Shown one piece after another: positions 8,253 to 17,371 of a DNA stretch of 64,000 bases (position 1 is the first letter of the stretch; each line of letters begins with the position of its first letter). Location: the NCBI GenBank assembly GCA_027919835.1, contig JANVFP010000013.1, positions 992,001 through 1,056,000 on the forward strand. The letters are read 5' to 3'. This DNA is from Lentinula raphanica (lineage: Eukaryota > Basidiomycota > Agaricomycetes > Agaricales > Omphalotaceae). The translations under genes were made by a program, and so were the position numbers. The notes under the pieces were generated by a model that searched no databases, had not been told where the DNA came from, and worked only from the letters and a program-made list of their open reading frames with translations.

Positions 8253-9767
8253 CTAGTTTCCCGACTCATTACTGTACACCGTTGCAACATTGTTGCTAGA
8301 TCTCCCCTGGGAAGATTCAACTACGTTGGCAAGGTACAACCAAGTAGGATCTCCCAACTGATCTGCATAATCCTCTTCATCGGGGATTAGATCATTGTAT
8401 AACGTCGCCAAAACAGGCCAATTCTTGCTCTGAGCATATTTGACGATCTTTTGGTATCGAGTTTCCGGACCAAAGTTATTTGGTAACGGAGATCCATCTT
8501 TCAGCTTAAGACGTTTGGATCCTTGAGACTCCGGCATCACCCAGCCTTTCCCAAGGAGTTCCATGAACAAAGGACAGTTACTCATCATATGATCTGGTCC
8601 TCGGCACAAGAAACACGTTCGATCCGGCATTCCTTGGCCTGGAGGGGGATTTACATTAAGGATCCCTCGACCCTGCCCACTGGTTCCGGGATTACTACTA
8701 CCAGAAAAGCCAGGTCTGGGCTGGGGTCGCATTCCAGCATCCGATTTTCCTGCCCTGACATCATTGAGCAACTGCTGCAACGACGTCAGTTCATCCTGAA
8801 AACGCGTCTTAAGATTCCCCATTTCTTTGAGCATCAACGACGATTTGTCCACATTTTCCACAAAGGCACGTTCATGGTCCTCTGCCTGTTCCTGCTTAAC
8901 ACTAGATCTAGTGTCTGTAGCAAAGAAACGGGTCAGATCTGGCGTTTCCTCCTTAGCAGCTGCTGGGGTCACTACCGGAATATAGATCCCTCCCCTAGAG
9001 TTGGTCTCTGCATTCAGGACAGCTCCATCCGTTCCAGTAAAGGTCTGGTACAGTGATTCGAGAGGGGGCTGCCTAGCCACAGCCTCTGCAGCACTTTTCC
9101 ATTCCGAGAACGTGTATGGATCATCCGTACGTCGTTTCGCAAGTTTCGAGTTGGGGACCTGATGCTGAACTCGTTTCGAGACAGCTTTTCTCAGGTTTCC
9201 ATCGAATGCTGATAGAAAGACCGACACCAATTCATGGTTTCCAATCGCCGGAGGCGGTTTCAACAACTTATTGGCCTCGACTTCGAACAACATGCAATAG
9301 ATCAACAGCTCAGATCCATCCTCGACTCTCAATGGTCGAAACCTCTGAACCAATTCCAGCATAGCTTTCTTGGAACCCAGGGGTTTGCCAAAGATAGACG
9401 GGAACCGCTCAATCATGGCTCGAAGGAATTGATCTGCATCTTCCTTTCCTTCCTCCGCTCCAGGGAGATGCTCTAAGGCCTGCTTCGTCTGGAGGGTCAT
9501 CCATCCAAAGATCCTTTGCATCTTCACCTTCTCAGAGGTTACACCCGTGGCTTGGAACGTCGTTAGACAGAACCTCATCCATTCAGGCATTTGGATCGGA
9601 TCAGCTAAATCCAAAATCATAGCCGTTTTATGAGTGGCAGGGAACTTCGCATTGTTGTATTCCCCTTGCTCTTCAGGAGACAACGCAGGAGGTCCCAACA
9701 GTTTGAGGATATCCACTGGGGCCTCGTTTGCACCTTGTGCATTTTGGTCATTTTGTGTAGTACTCAT
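8253..9767 (-). CDS. gag: Ty3/gypsy Gag with CCHC zinc knuckle
   Basis: Capsid-like protein. I place the start at the first ATG (9767, MSTTQNDQ), giving about 504 aa; the frame is open upstream to 10130 but only from a TTG, so an extended or spliced N-terminus is possible. The central region (PEWMRFCLTTFQATG ... FGKPLGSKKAMLELVQRF) has the helical layout of a retrotransposon capsid. A zinc knuckle CFLCRGPDHMMSNC matches CX2CX4HX4C near residue 390, preceded by a Gly/Pro/Arg-rich linker. Gag packages element RNA. It ends at TAG 8253-8255, immediately after a GGGAAAC heptamer, and the protease follows in the -1 frame. Confidence 0.88.
   Translation of the reverse strand: MSTTQNDQNAQGANEAPVDILKLLGPPALSPEEQGEYNNAKFPATHKTAMILDLADPIQMPEWMRFCLTTFQATGVTSEKVKMQRIFGWMTLQTKQALEHLPGAEEGKEDADQFLRAMIERFPSIFGKPLGSKKAMLELVQRFRPLRVEDGSELLIYCMLFEVEANKLLKPPPAIGNHELVSVFLSAFDGNLRKAVSKRVQHQVPNSKLAKRRTDDPYTFSEWKSAAEAVARQPPLESLYQTFTGTDGAVLNAETNSRGGIYIPVVTPAAAKEETPDLTRFFATDTRSSVKQEQAEDHERAFVENVDKSSLMLKEMGNLKTRFQDELTSLQQLLNDVRAGKSDAGMRPQPRPGFSGSSNPGTSGQGRGILNVNPPPGQGMPDRTCFLCRGPDHMMSNCPLFMELLGKGWVMPESQGSKRLKLKDGSPLPNNFGPETRYQKIVKYAQSKNWPVLATLYNDLIPDEEDYADQLGDPTWLYLANVVESSQGRSSNNVATVYSNESGN
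8256..8262 (-). promoter_or_regulatory. Candidate -1 ribosomal frameshift site GGGAAAC at the gag stop
   Basis: In the gag frame the last codons read xxG GGA AAC TAG, which fits the X XXY YYZ rule for -1 slippage. Shifting back one base gives GGG AAA CTA ... and runs without a stop into the protease ATG at 8244. GGGAAAC is a known retroviral gag-pro slippery heptamer. I did not fold a downstream pseudoknot. Confidence 0.6.
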
Positions 9768-10130
9768 CGTTATATTTGGTATTCTGTTCCCAAACACGAT
9801 ACGTTGCAAGTCAAAAGAAATAGAGTTTGGTAATGTAGGATTCAAACTAGTCAAATCGACTGGTTCAGCAGTAACTGCCTGACGTCTACTGCTTCCTTGC
9901 ACTACACCAGATCTGTTCGTTCTTGGAACTTCAGAAGCAGATCTAGCAGCAGTCCCGTTATCTGGATTGCTCTTTGCTCGTCCGAGGTTCTTCGGATCGT
10001 AGACAGGAACCGTAGGCTTCTTTGTAACACGTTTTCTTTTATCCGGGGCTTGCACCTCTGGATCAAAGTAATCTAAAGAACCTGCGTTCTTCGACGTCCG
10101 AGACTCCCTTGGAGCTATTTTTAAGATCAA

Positions 10131-10637
10131 ACAAAGTTCGACCTAAGGCAATGGTTTGAGAAATCGATAGATCTCTCGAGTTCGTTCCAAAATATAGATT
10201 CCACCCCTCGCGGTGGGCTCCAGATAACGAGGATATGAAGGGTGCAATTTAATGCTTCGTTGGATAGATCTAATGACCTAGTGACTTTATCACTGAACAC
10301 TGATCACCAATATACTTCTTATGTCGTTTGTCAAATGTATTTAAGCGAGGTGTGGGGCGTTGTCAGAGATTCCGCACGATCTTATACCTTAGAACGAACT
10401 GGTAGTCTTAAAAGATCTACTGGATCCGCAATACAGGTCAACAGAGCGAAGTGACACGGAAGTACAGATCTTTTGATCTGGACTCGAAGGGGGTGAGTGA
10501 TCCACTCAAAGGGTTTACAAGGAACGAGAGAACTCGTATAGATCAGACTTTATGACCACACAAATACTATCAGAACCAGGTTGAAGATCTACTGATCACC
10601 GATCACAGGAAACCTTCCACAGCTCGTATGGATCACC
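10131..10637. other. Upstream region of gag: leader and probable start of the 5' LTR
   Basis: No convincing gene. AGATCT occurs at about 10,169, 10,264, 10,414, 10,466 and 10,585. At 10,201-10,222 the minus strand reads TGGAGCCCACCGCGAGG, which starts with the TGG expected of a tRNA primer-binding site. The sequence just to its right does not begin with TG, so the LTR end is not confirmed. Confidence 0.3.
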
Positions 10638-10755
10638 GACACCTGTAGCTGTAGGTTTTATGCATAACAAGTGGGCAAGTCCCTGAGGCCCGTTTTGCAT
10701 AACAGTGGGGCACTAATCCACTCAGTCAATAAATGAATATTTAAACTGGGATTAA

Positions 10756-10828
10756 GCACTGAATCAGGCCCCTCCCGTTGGGGTTAGCTATGCTAACCCC
10801 AACATTAGGGAGGGGTCTGATTCAGTGC
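10756..10828. repeat. 73-nt hairpin inside the inverted-repeat element
   Basis: GCACTGAATCAGG at the left pairs with CTGATTCAGTGC at the right, and GGGGTTAGC pairs with GCTAACCCC around a TAT loop. It may be a small foldback nested in the larger element. Confidence 0.75.
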
Positions 10829-10844
10829 CAAACATGAGCCAATA

Positions 10845-10938
10845 AGGGTTAGGAGGTTAGGGGTTGGGTTAGGTTAGGGTTAGGGGTTTGGTTAGGGGTT
10901 AGGGTGGTTAGGGGTTGGGTTAGGGGTTAGGGGTTGAG
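10845..10938 (+). repeat. Interstitial telomere-like TTAGGG-type tract
   Basis: About 94 bp of degenerate TTAGGG/TTAGGGG/TTGGG units, the basidiomycete telomere motif with variants. It lies inside the inverted-repeat element, so it is internal and not a chromosome end. Confidence 0.75.
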
Positions 10939-11226
10939 GATATATTGATAGACCTTAAAAAAAGACCCCCTATAGGGGTTGTCAGTTTTTTCCAAAAATG
11001 GATATTTCAAAAGATACAATTAATTCTTTTTTTCAAAAATATTGAAAAATGTTCTTGCCTATATGTTATGCATAACATGTTGCCCAAGTTGTTATGCATT
11101 ACATCCACTGCTATAGTGAGCTATAGTGAGGCTTATTGAGTGGTGGGCAACTGCCCCGCTGTTATGCAAAATGGGCTTCAGGGACTTGCCCATATGTTAT
11201 GCATAGAAGTTACAGCCTCAGCTGTC

Positions 11227-12447
11227 ACCGATCACCACACGTCTGCTTGAACAGAGCCACCGAAACTCTGAACGCTCACTTGGAACAACCGAGAACCAAG
11301 CCCTCTGTATCTCCACGATAGGAGTCTACCTTCGACCCAGGTCTAGCTGAGACTTTATCAACTGACAAGGTATCGGGCCTAACGAGATGAGAATTTCACA
11401 ACCACTTTCGAAGACCGCCCGGCTTACAAAGCCTTTACTCCTCACGTATGAGAGCAAAGGTTAGCTAGTCAGAGAAACTGGGCACAAAACCTGAATATAT
11501 TTTGTAGGCTACGTCCTTAAGTACTTCTACGAAGAGATCTGTAGCCAATTTACTATTTTATGGAATAGATCTATAGATTTGAGAGAACGGAGTCCGAGAT
11601 CTGATACAAATAAGGAAAGATAGGACGAGAAACGATACAAACACCAGAGAAACAGAGAGTAAAAAGGATAAAAACAAGTAAAATGTCCATTTCTGGTGGT
11701 CCTTCGTCGAGATCTAGTTGCCTGACCTTCGAATCCGGACCTGGTCTGTGCGTCCATCCACATGCTGGTGGTTAAAGGGCACGGATAAGCTCCTGCACAG
11801 GTAACTCAAACGTTTCCTCATTTGATTCCGCTATGTGAACGGTTGTATGCCTCTCCAACTGAATGGGAGTACATATAAAGGGGGGAAACCTGTCCCAATA
11901 GGTTCGTTTGGCTTCTAGCTTTCCAACGATATGCATATATCGAATAGATCCAGAGGTTTGACAATGGTGAAGTCGAAAGATCTACCCTTGCAACACTCCT
12001 GGTCAAAGCTGTACATCTCAGGCGTCTATTTCCCATTTAGGAAACGTCAACATGTAACTGGGATGATACACTTTGGTTGTTTCTCCGTTTAGTCACATTC
12101 CTGCGACCTGATCCATCCCGAAACTCGATCTAAGTGAACAGATCTGTTGAGTCTGGGCCTTGAATAATCCATCCCCACTGGTAATACGAATAGATCTATT
12201 GGTTCTAAGCTCGGCTCGGTGCAGTATCATACTCAGTTGGCCGTTAGGCGTTGAAAACTAAGTTGATAATCCCTTGATAGCTCATATCAGAGGTGGCTTT
12301 GTCTTGAAGGACTCCCCGACCAAGGGACTCGAGTGTTAACTCTTATTATTCGTCAGGATGTGTTTTCCTGTCTGGATCTGACGTCCTGGCATTAACATGA
12401 TACAAGTTTGACTGTCAGCTCGGGCTCACTACAGTCCTTTAGTACTT
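11227..12447. other. AGATCT-rich non-coding tail of the retroelement (probable 5' LTR region)
   Basis: I see no gene. AGATCT resumes at about 11,535 and recurs at about 11,567, 11,599, 11,710, 11,980, 12,140 and 12,192, after its absence in the inverted-repeat element. The last copies place the right edge of the retroelement between about 12,200 and 12,450. A short stretch near 11,510-11,530 resembles one near 12,431-12,450 (TTAGTACTTCTAC), a possible internal duplication. LTR ends could not be set. Confidence 0.4.
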
Positions 12448-12999
12448 CTACAAGGCTCTAATCGTTAAAATTAGGCCATTGCATGCCTGCACGCAAAATG
12501 GGCGTATTATCGTGTCCAGTACCTCCTTGGCTCGTTCCTCAGCCTCTAGCGCAGCGTCAGGGAGAAAGTACCACAGAGGTACATACTTGCGCGCTGACAT
12601 CAGCTTTTCTGCATAAGGGTGGATCCTGAGCGGCTTGCGATGGGCTCCTTCCCCTGCCACGAAGCTGTAAGCGGGGATGCGCTTCTTCTCTACCTCCCTC
12701 GCCTGCTCTAACACTCTTTCTCTGTCCTCTGCCTCTCTCTGTCTCTGCAATGCTTCAGCTTCTTCTCTTCTCTGGTCAGCTTCTTCCTGGTCAGCCAACA
12801 CCTGAGCTTGGTGTTGTTCACGCATCCGGGTGTTTACCACTTCCCATTGCTCTTTGAGATGTCTAGCTGCTTCTTGATTGTTGGTGATTCCCGCATGGTT
12901 GGGGTCGATTATAAGGGAGTTCCGAAAAGCGGCATAGAACTCGTCACTGAAGTCCGGACATGGCACGAGAGCCAGGTCAAATTTGAGTCTATCGGCCAT
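12448..12999 (-). CDS. Coiled-coil protein of a transposon-associated agaricomycete family, probably a remnant
   Basis: 183 codons from MADRLKFDLALVP. Residues about 45-110 are a charged coiled coil (repeated EEA, QRR, REAEDRE). A conserved-looking core follows: KLMSARKYVPLWYFLPDAALEAEE. Proteins with a similar 'KLxxxKYVxLWYF' segment are, from general knowledge, common next to retroelements in Agaricomycetes and may be gag-like. The C-terminal CVQACNGLILTIRAL looks unrelated and may be an out-of-frame tail of a truncated copy. Function unknown. Its position next to the retroelement edge suggests a nested or older mobile remnant. Confidence 0.45.
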   Translation of the reverse strand: MADRLKFDLALVPCPDFSDEFYAAFRNSLIIDPNHAGITNNQEAARHLKEQWEVVNTRMREQHQAQVLADQEEADQRREEAEALQRQREAEDRERVLEQAREVEKKRIPAYSFVAGEGAHRKPLRIHPYAEKLMSARKYVPLWYFLPDAALEAEERAKEVLDTIIRPFCVQACNGLILTIRAL

Positions 13000-13637
13000 T
13001 CTGGAGGTTGGAGGAATGCGGAAGATGAATAATGAGCTCTGAGTTTTAAGGATTGTGTGAGGGTAGATTTGAACTGAAGTAGATTAAGATGAGAAATGAA
13101 AGTTTTGAGCTGCGCTGAGAACGAGTCTCAGGAATTGGTGATGCGGTACTGGTAAAGAACGACAGCACCGCATCACGTGTTTAGTTCGAAGACTATGGTT
13201 TGCCGACTGCGTCATCAAACTGGCAACCTGGTCAAAAATTTTGCCCAAATTTGGCCCTTTGGGACCTGAACCTCTGACCGTATTAGCGGGGGTCCTAATA
13301 GGACCTAATACGACCAAGTGTGACCAGGTGTGACCATCTTCGGCAAGCAGCGGCATTCGTGGTGCGACCCAGTCACCAGTAGGTGCGCTCAGAAAGTGTA
13401 CTACCTCGCACTAGGTCACGTTCACGGCGACAATTTCATGTGAACCAACTCTCATACTAATAGGATCTTGGAATGAAGAGAGGTCTGTACAGGTGGCAAA
13501 GCCATGTTTGTATACCAAGTCTGAACCTGGTCTGAACGAAATTCTAGTAGAACACAATTACTTATCTATGCACCTAATTACAGCAGCGCTCAGCAGCGAC
13601 GGTTTCAATCAGAGTAGATATCTTTTACAGGGAAACA

Positions 13638-13690
13638 GAGAGGGAGGAAGGGAGGAAGGGAGGAAGGGAGGAGGAGGGGAGGGAGGAAGA
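13638..13690. repeat. GGGA/GGAA microsatellite
   Basis: Tandem GGAGGAAG and GGGAGGAAG units on the plus strand. Confidence 0.8.
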
Positions 13691-13861
13691 GTTCCGAATC
13701 ACGCAGACGAATTCGAGAATGGGCGTATCGGAATTATGAGACGGGGAAACACAATCAAAGGAATGGGCGACTTCTGAAGAGATGTTAATAGGGAGTTCAG
13801 GTTGAGGACTTCCAGCCCTAGTACCATAATGGCAATGCATTACGACTGCTTGCTCCGCTCT

Positions 13862-13975
13862 GCAAACTCTACTCTCTCCCTAACTCTACTCTCTCCCTAA
13901 CTCTAGTATCTACTCTCTCCCTAGCTCTACTCTCTCCCTAACTCTAACTTCCCTACTCTACCTAACTCAACTCCC
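13862..13975. repeat. CTCTACTCTCTCCCTAA minisatellite
   Basis: About six imperfect copies of a roughly 17-bp pyrimidine-rich unit, degenerating rightward into CTAACTC repeats. Confidence 0.75.
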
Positions 13976-14343
13976 TGAATTTAACTCACTTGTCCAGTTC
14001 CCCAACTCTGACTCCCTCTCCCTAATTCTGACTGCCTTGGTTTTTTGACAACAACCCCATCCCCTGTGTCTCGACCTTTCTCCGGTTAGATATCAATCCA
14101 TTCTTCAAGACATTCATCTCTGATTGGGTGTTGGTTTCCATCACCGCTCAATCACCGACAGGATTTTACAATCCTTGGTCAAATCTGTACTCCTGTCTTC
14201 CTTGCCTCTAGTTCTGATATTGAGAGTCTGTAACACACAACTCTCACCCGGCAGAAGTTCTACCCATAGATTACTCTACTTACTGTTTGCTGCTCTGTCC
14301 TACATAGTATACACATGTACTCTATTTGTGGTAGCACCTTCTG

Positions 14344-15689
14344 TCACCCTCTGCTCATGCTGCAGTCTACCATCTCCTTGCATGATGAGCTCGCTGCAGT
14401 GTTGACAGCTGGGCCCAGCTGTTCCGCAGTGGGACCCCATCTTCGGATGGAGCCGTGTACTTTCCTTCCTTCCTTCCTTCCGTGCGCATTCCTCCACCAA
14501 TTACGAGCATTCCTTTTCTGGGTCGCCAGTGCCCGAAGGCTCGGTGACGCCTTGCTTTTCCAGATAGCCATGATCTTTGGATCCGTTACAGCCAGAAGCT
14601 TCACCACCTGATGGTCAAATGCCCAATCCTTGAGGTAGCTAGTCCGACCCGCTTTTCCCGGACCCAAATCCAATTCGGCGAAGTCAGCTTTCAGTTGCTT
14701 CTCCCATGTAATATGAGTATATCTCGGAAGTCTCTTCAGATCCTCCAGGAGCTTGCCAACCTGGTTGCGAAAAGCATCTCTGGACCTGTTGTTCGTAAAG
14801 GTGACATCGATGTCGAAACACGCAGAAGGCATCTTCCTCAACCTTTCCAACGATTTTGTATCGCTGCGGTAAGGTTCGGTACCAACGGACAGAATTACCG
14901 TGCCTGTTCTGCGACCGTCGCTTCTGGTTCCATACTCATCGAGCGAGACATCTAATTATAGATTTGAGAAATGCATTTCGAAGGAGTCAAGTTATACTGA
15001 CTCTCTGTTATTGGCTTCCATGACACCTGCGTTTCCTCATCGTCCTCCCGCCATCTATTCCAGTTTTCCAGATCTATCCCAGTCGGCACCTCGGCATTTT
15101 TCAGCTTTAACCTGAATGAATCCAGAGTTCTCTTCACTAGCGAAGTCGGCGGCTCTTTCATGCCAGAAGATGCAAGAGAAAGATTGATCAGGAACTCATG
15201 GACATATTCCCAAGATCCATATGCGCCTTCTGACAGCGGCGCCTCCATTGCCGCTTGATGCGCACGGTCAAAAGTACGTGCTCTTGTGTCGGTGTCCACG
15301 AAATAAGCATGACCAAGGAACACTGAGGTCGCATTTAGTGGAAGTGGACATTTGCGCTCTTTGTCTGCGCAAAATTCTTCCTGGTTGATAGACAGCTGTA
15401 CTTTCATATTCCCCTGCGCGGTGCGAGAACCATACAACCATATCTCTAAAAATACGATGTGATCAATCGACGTGCTTGAAACATCGTCTGAGATGATCTT
15501 ACCATCTTTGATGGGGAGAGATGCAGGCAAATCGACAGAAGAGCTAGCAGATGGACGACCAGACGGAAGAGCAAGCACGTCAATGCTGAGCAAGTGTTTG
15601 ACGAACAAAAAGGCAAGAAGCAGGCGCAGTAATGATCTGGAAGCGCCCTGGGATTTTTGGCCAAGAGATGGCGATACGTGGAGTAGCAT
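14344..15689 (-). CDS. Secreted orphan protein, copy A (intact)
   Basis: Two exons inferred: 15,689-15,002 and 14,951-14,344, joined in phase 1 by a 50-nt intron with a GT donor (gtcagt) and TAG acceptor, giving 431 aa. I start at MLLHVSP because copy B at 48.7 kb starts there too, although the frame extends 26 codons upstream. A hydrophobic segment (LLRLLLAFLFVKHLL) soon after the start looks like a signal peptide or signal anchor. No transmembrane segment follows. The region with FLGHAYFVDTDTRAR and the C-terminal RDAFRNQVGKLLEDL ... YLKDWAFDHQV are the parts best conserved with copy B. No known domain is recognised. The last ~60 residues are low-complexity and not shared with copy B. Extracellular role unknown. 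Confidence 0.65.
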
Positions 15690-16337
15690 GCTTGGGGCTG
15701 CTTTGGGTAACAGTGAAGACGTGAAGTAATTCGAAAAGAAATCAAGGTGACTGGAGATGACCGGCAAATCCAGTGAAGTCCCAACCTACTACAGTCGTCA
15801 GAAAGAGACATATGAGAGTGATGGCGGGAACATACCAGTGGGAGAAAGATGACAGAAAGGTTCAAGAGAGAGCAAAAAAGCCGCTATTCGATCTGCAGTC
15901 CCCTGAATCCACCCATCGAGATTTCTCACGCAATACGTGGCTTGTTCGTGCTTCACTAGCAGCAGGCGATAGGGGATGCAAGTAGTGATATTCCTAATGT
16001 ACTATACGTATGGACATTGTCAACGAAAGCCTATAGAGGAGTGATCCAAATCAAAACACGCGGTCACGCGCGCCAGCGAAAGTATCAAGGACCAAGTCAG
16101 AATTTTGCAGACGAGACCTCAAGCAACACGGCACTCGTGGTTTACCGTAGAACTTGGGTTTCTCCTTCATCCGCGCGTTCAAGTCATCGGCAATGACAAG
16201 TCGGTCCAACAACGATAGGAAGCTGATCGACCTCGCGTAGCACTGTGCAGTGCTTTGAACGAACCAGGATACGAGTCGAAAGGCGCGGTTCCGGTTTGGT
16301 GTGAACGAGAGAACCAGGGCTGAACAGGTTGGAATTG
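15690..16337. other. 5' region of secreted orphan A and downstream region of PTH1
   Basis: No gene. About 15,690-15,900 is strongly similar, in reverse orientation, to 48,545-48,696 upstream of copy B, including an AGATCGAATAGCGGCTTTTTT block. The duplication therefore includes the 5' leader or promoter. Confidence 0.6.
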
Positions 16338-17030
16338 TCAGTGCGCAGCTTTCCGGACGATAACTTCCATCTCGTCAAGTACACGATCGAGACCTTCATC
16401 AGTCCAAAAAGCGCGTTCATGAGGCGTAAGTTTGCCCATGACAAAGGTCGCCGCATCCGTAGCTCCTCTTTCTCCTATTCCTAGCCTAAAGCGATAAAAA
16501 CCCTGTTCGCCACCGAGAGCTGAGATAATGCTCTTGACCCCATTGTGACCATTCGCAGATCCGCCTAGTTTGACAGAAAGTTGTTCAACCTTGTGTGACA
16601 TGGAGTCTTGTAGAACGATCATTGCATTGGGTGATTTGACCGAGGTGCGGTAGATTTCTGCAATAGATGGACCTGACACGTTCATGAATGACTCTTTAGA
16701 GGAAAGAAACGGCAGGTTGTGGGATGCGTTAGAACGGACATGCCAAGATGAGAAATGGCACGCGGGTGCTCACTAGATTTATAGAGGATGAGCGATACGG
16801 GTGTGTCTCCCAAAGTGACAATCCCTCGACCCACTATGCCTTTCCTGTCTGATGACATTCTTATGCCTAATCGCGAAGCTAGAGCATCAAGAACGTATTG
16901 ACCCAAGCTATACATTGGTTATTGAATGAAACGAACGTGCAACGGCACAACAGTGAACGCACCTGTGTCTGGTTAGAGGCATTGGTAAGTTTCCAAGAGC
17001 GGCAACTAGGATTTGAGGGGCGGCGGACAT
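16338..17030 (-). CDS. PTH1: Peptidyl-tRNA hydrolase (Pth family)
   Basis: Exons 17,030-16,963, 16,907-16,774 and 16,693-16,338 splice into a 185-aa protein, the usual size for bacterial/mitochondrial-type Pth. It frees tRNA from prematurely released peptidyl-tRNA by ester hydrolysis. The spliced N-terminus reads LVAALGNLPMPLTRHSLGQ; the family has GLGNPxxxYxxTRHNxG, whose His is catalytic. Exon joins restore FMNVSGPS, matching the family FMNxSG motif, and KLGGSANGHNGVKSI matches the RxxxGGSGGHNGL loop with its His/Asn. FYRFRLGIG is the next conserved strand. It lies head to head with the PAQR gene about 340 bp away, so a shared promoter region is possible. Confidence 0.92.
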
Positions 17031-17371
17031 TTTGTGAAAGGTCTAATGGCCTGAAGTTGTATGGGGGAATGAGGAGAGACCTCTCCAGAGGCTTATATTC
17101 TGCGGCTGGACGTGAAAACTAGTCATCGTTTGTCAAGACCGAGTATGCTGACTCATCATCCGAAGTTTCAAGCTTATGTAATACTACCGGAATTCGGCAC
17201 GGAGCCATAAACGTGCTACTTCTAAATATGGTAAGACCGCGGGCTCTAAATTATTTGCGCTCCACTTTACAAGAGACTGCACATTGCTTTCGTCCTTTCG
17301 CTTTGTTTCAAGGATTTCTCTTTCTTTCGTTCCTCTTATCTATTTCTTTCTCTTCCTTTCTCCCATCTAGC
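17031..17371. promoter_or_regulatory. Divergent intergenic region between PTH1 and the PAQR gene
   Basis: The last 60 bases before the PAQR ATG are a long CT-rich run (TTTCTTTCGTTCC, TTTCTTTCTCTTCC), the pyrimidine tract often seen just upstream of fungal transcription or translation starts. Nothing else is identified. Confidence 0.4.

Larger units (their letters stand above)
10638..11226. mobile_element. 589-bp non-autonomous inverted-repeat element (MITE-like)
   Basis: The ends form imperfect terminal inverted repeats of about 90 bp (10,638-10,729 and 11,133-11,226). Both arms read GACA(C/G)CTG at the tip, then TATGCATAAC, GGGCAAGTCCCTGA and TTTTGCATAACAG. A 3-bp ACC abuts both ends (10,635-10,637 and 11,227-11,229), a possible target-site duplication. 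No transposase is encoded. The interior holds a perfect-looking hairpin and a telomere-like tract. It lacks AGATCT, unlike the retroelement sequence on both sides, which supports insertion into it. Confidence 0.75.
13000..14343. other. Intergenic repeat-rich region
   Basis: No gene that I can support. It contains a GGAA/GGGA purine run (about 13,638-13,690) and a pyrimidine minisatellite (about 13,862-13,975). Confidence 0.5.

Noticed and set aside
10201..10222. Firm primer-binding site call
   Set aside because: It begins with TGG but the adjoining sequence lacks the expected LTR terminus and I could not match a specific tRNA, so it is only mentioned as a candidate.
10845..10938. Chromosome end
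   Set aside because: The tract is short, degenerate and embedded in a mobile element with coding DNA on both sides.
12124..12145. Match of CACTTAGATC-type words between 260-272 and 12,128-12,138 as LTR pair
   Set aside because: Only about ten bases and in inverted orientation, whereas LTRs must be direct repeats.
13084..13356. 90-codon minus-strand frame
   Set aside because: No family, low-complexity ends, lies in repeat-rich intergenic DNA.
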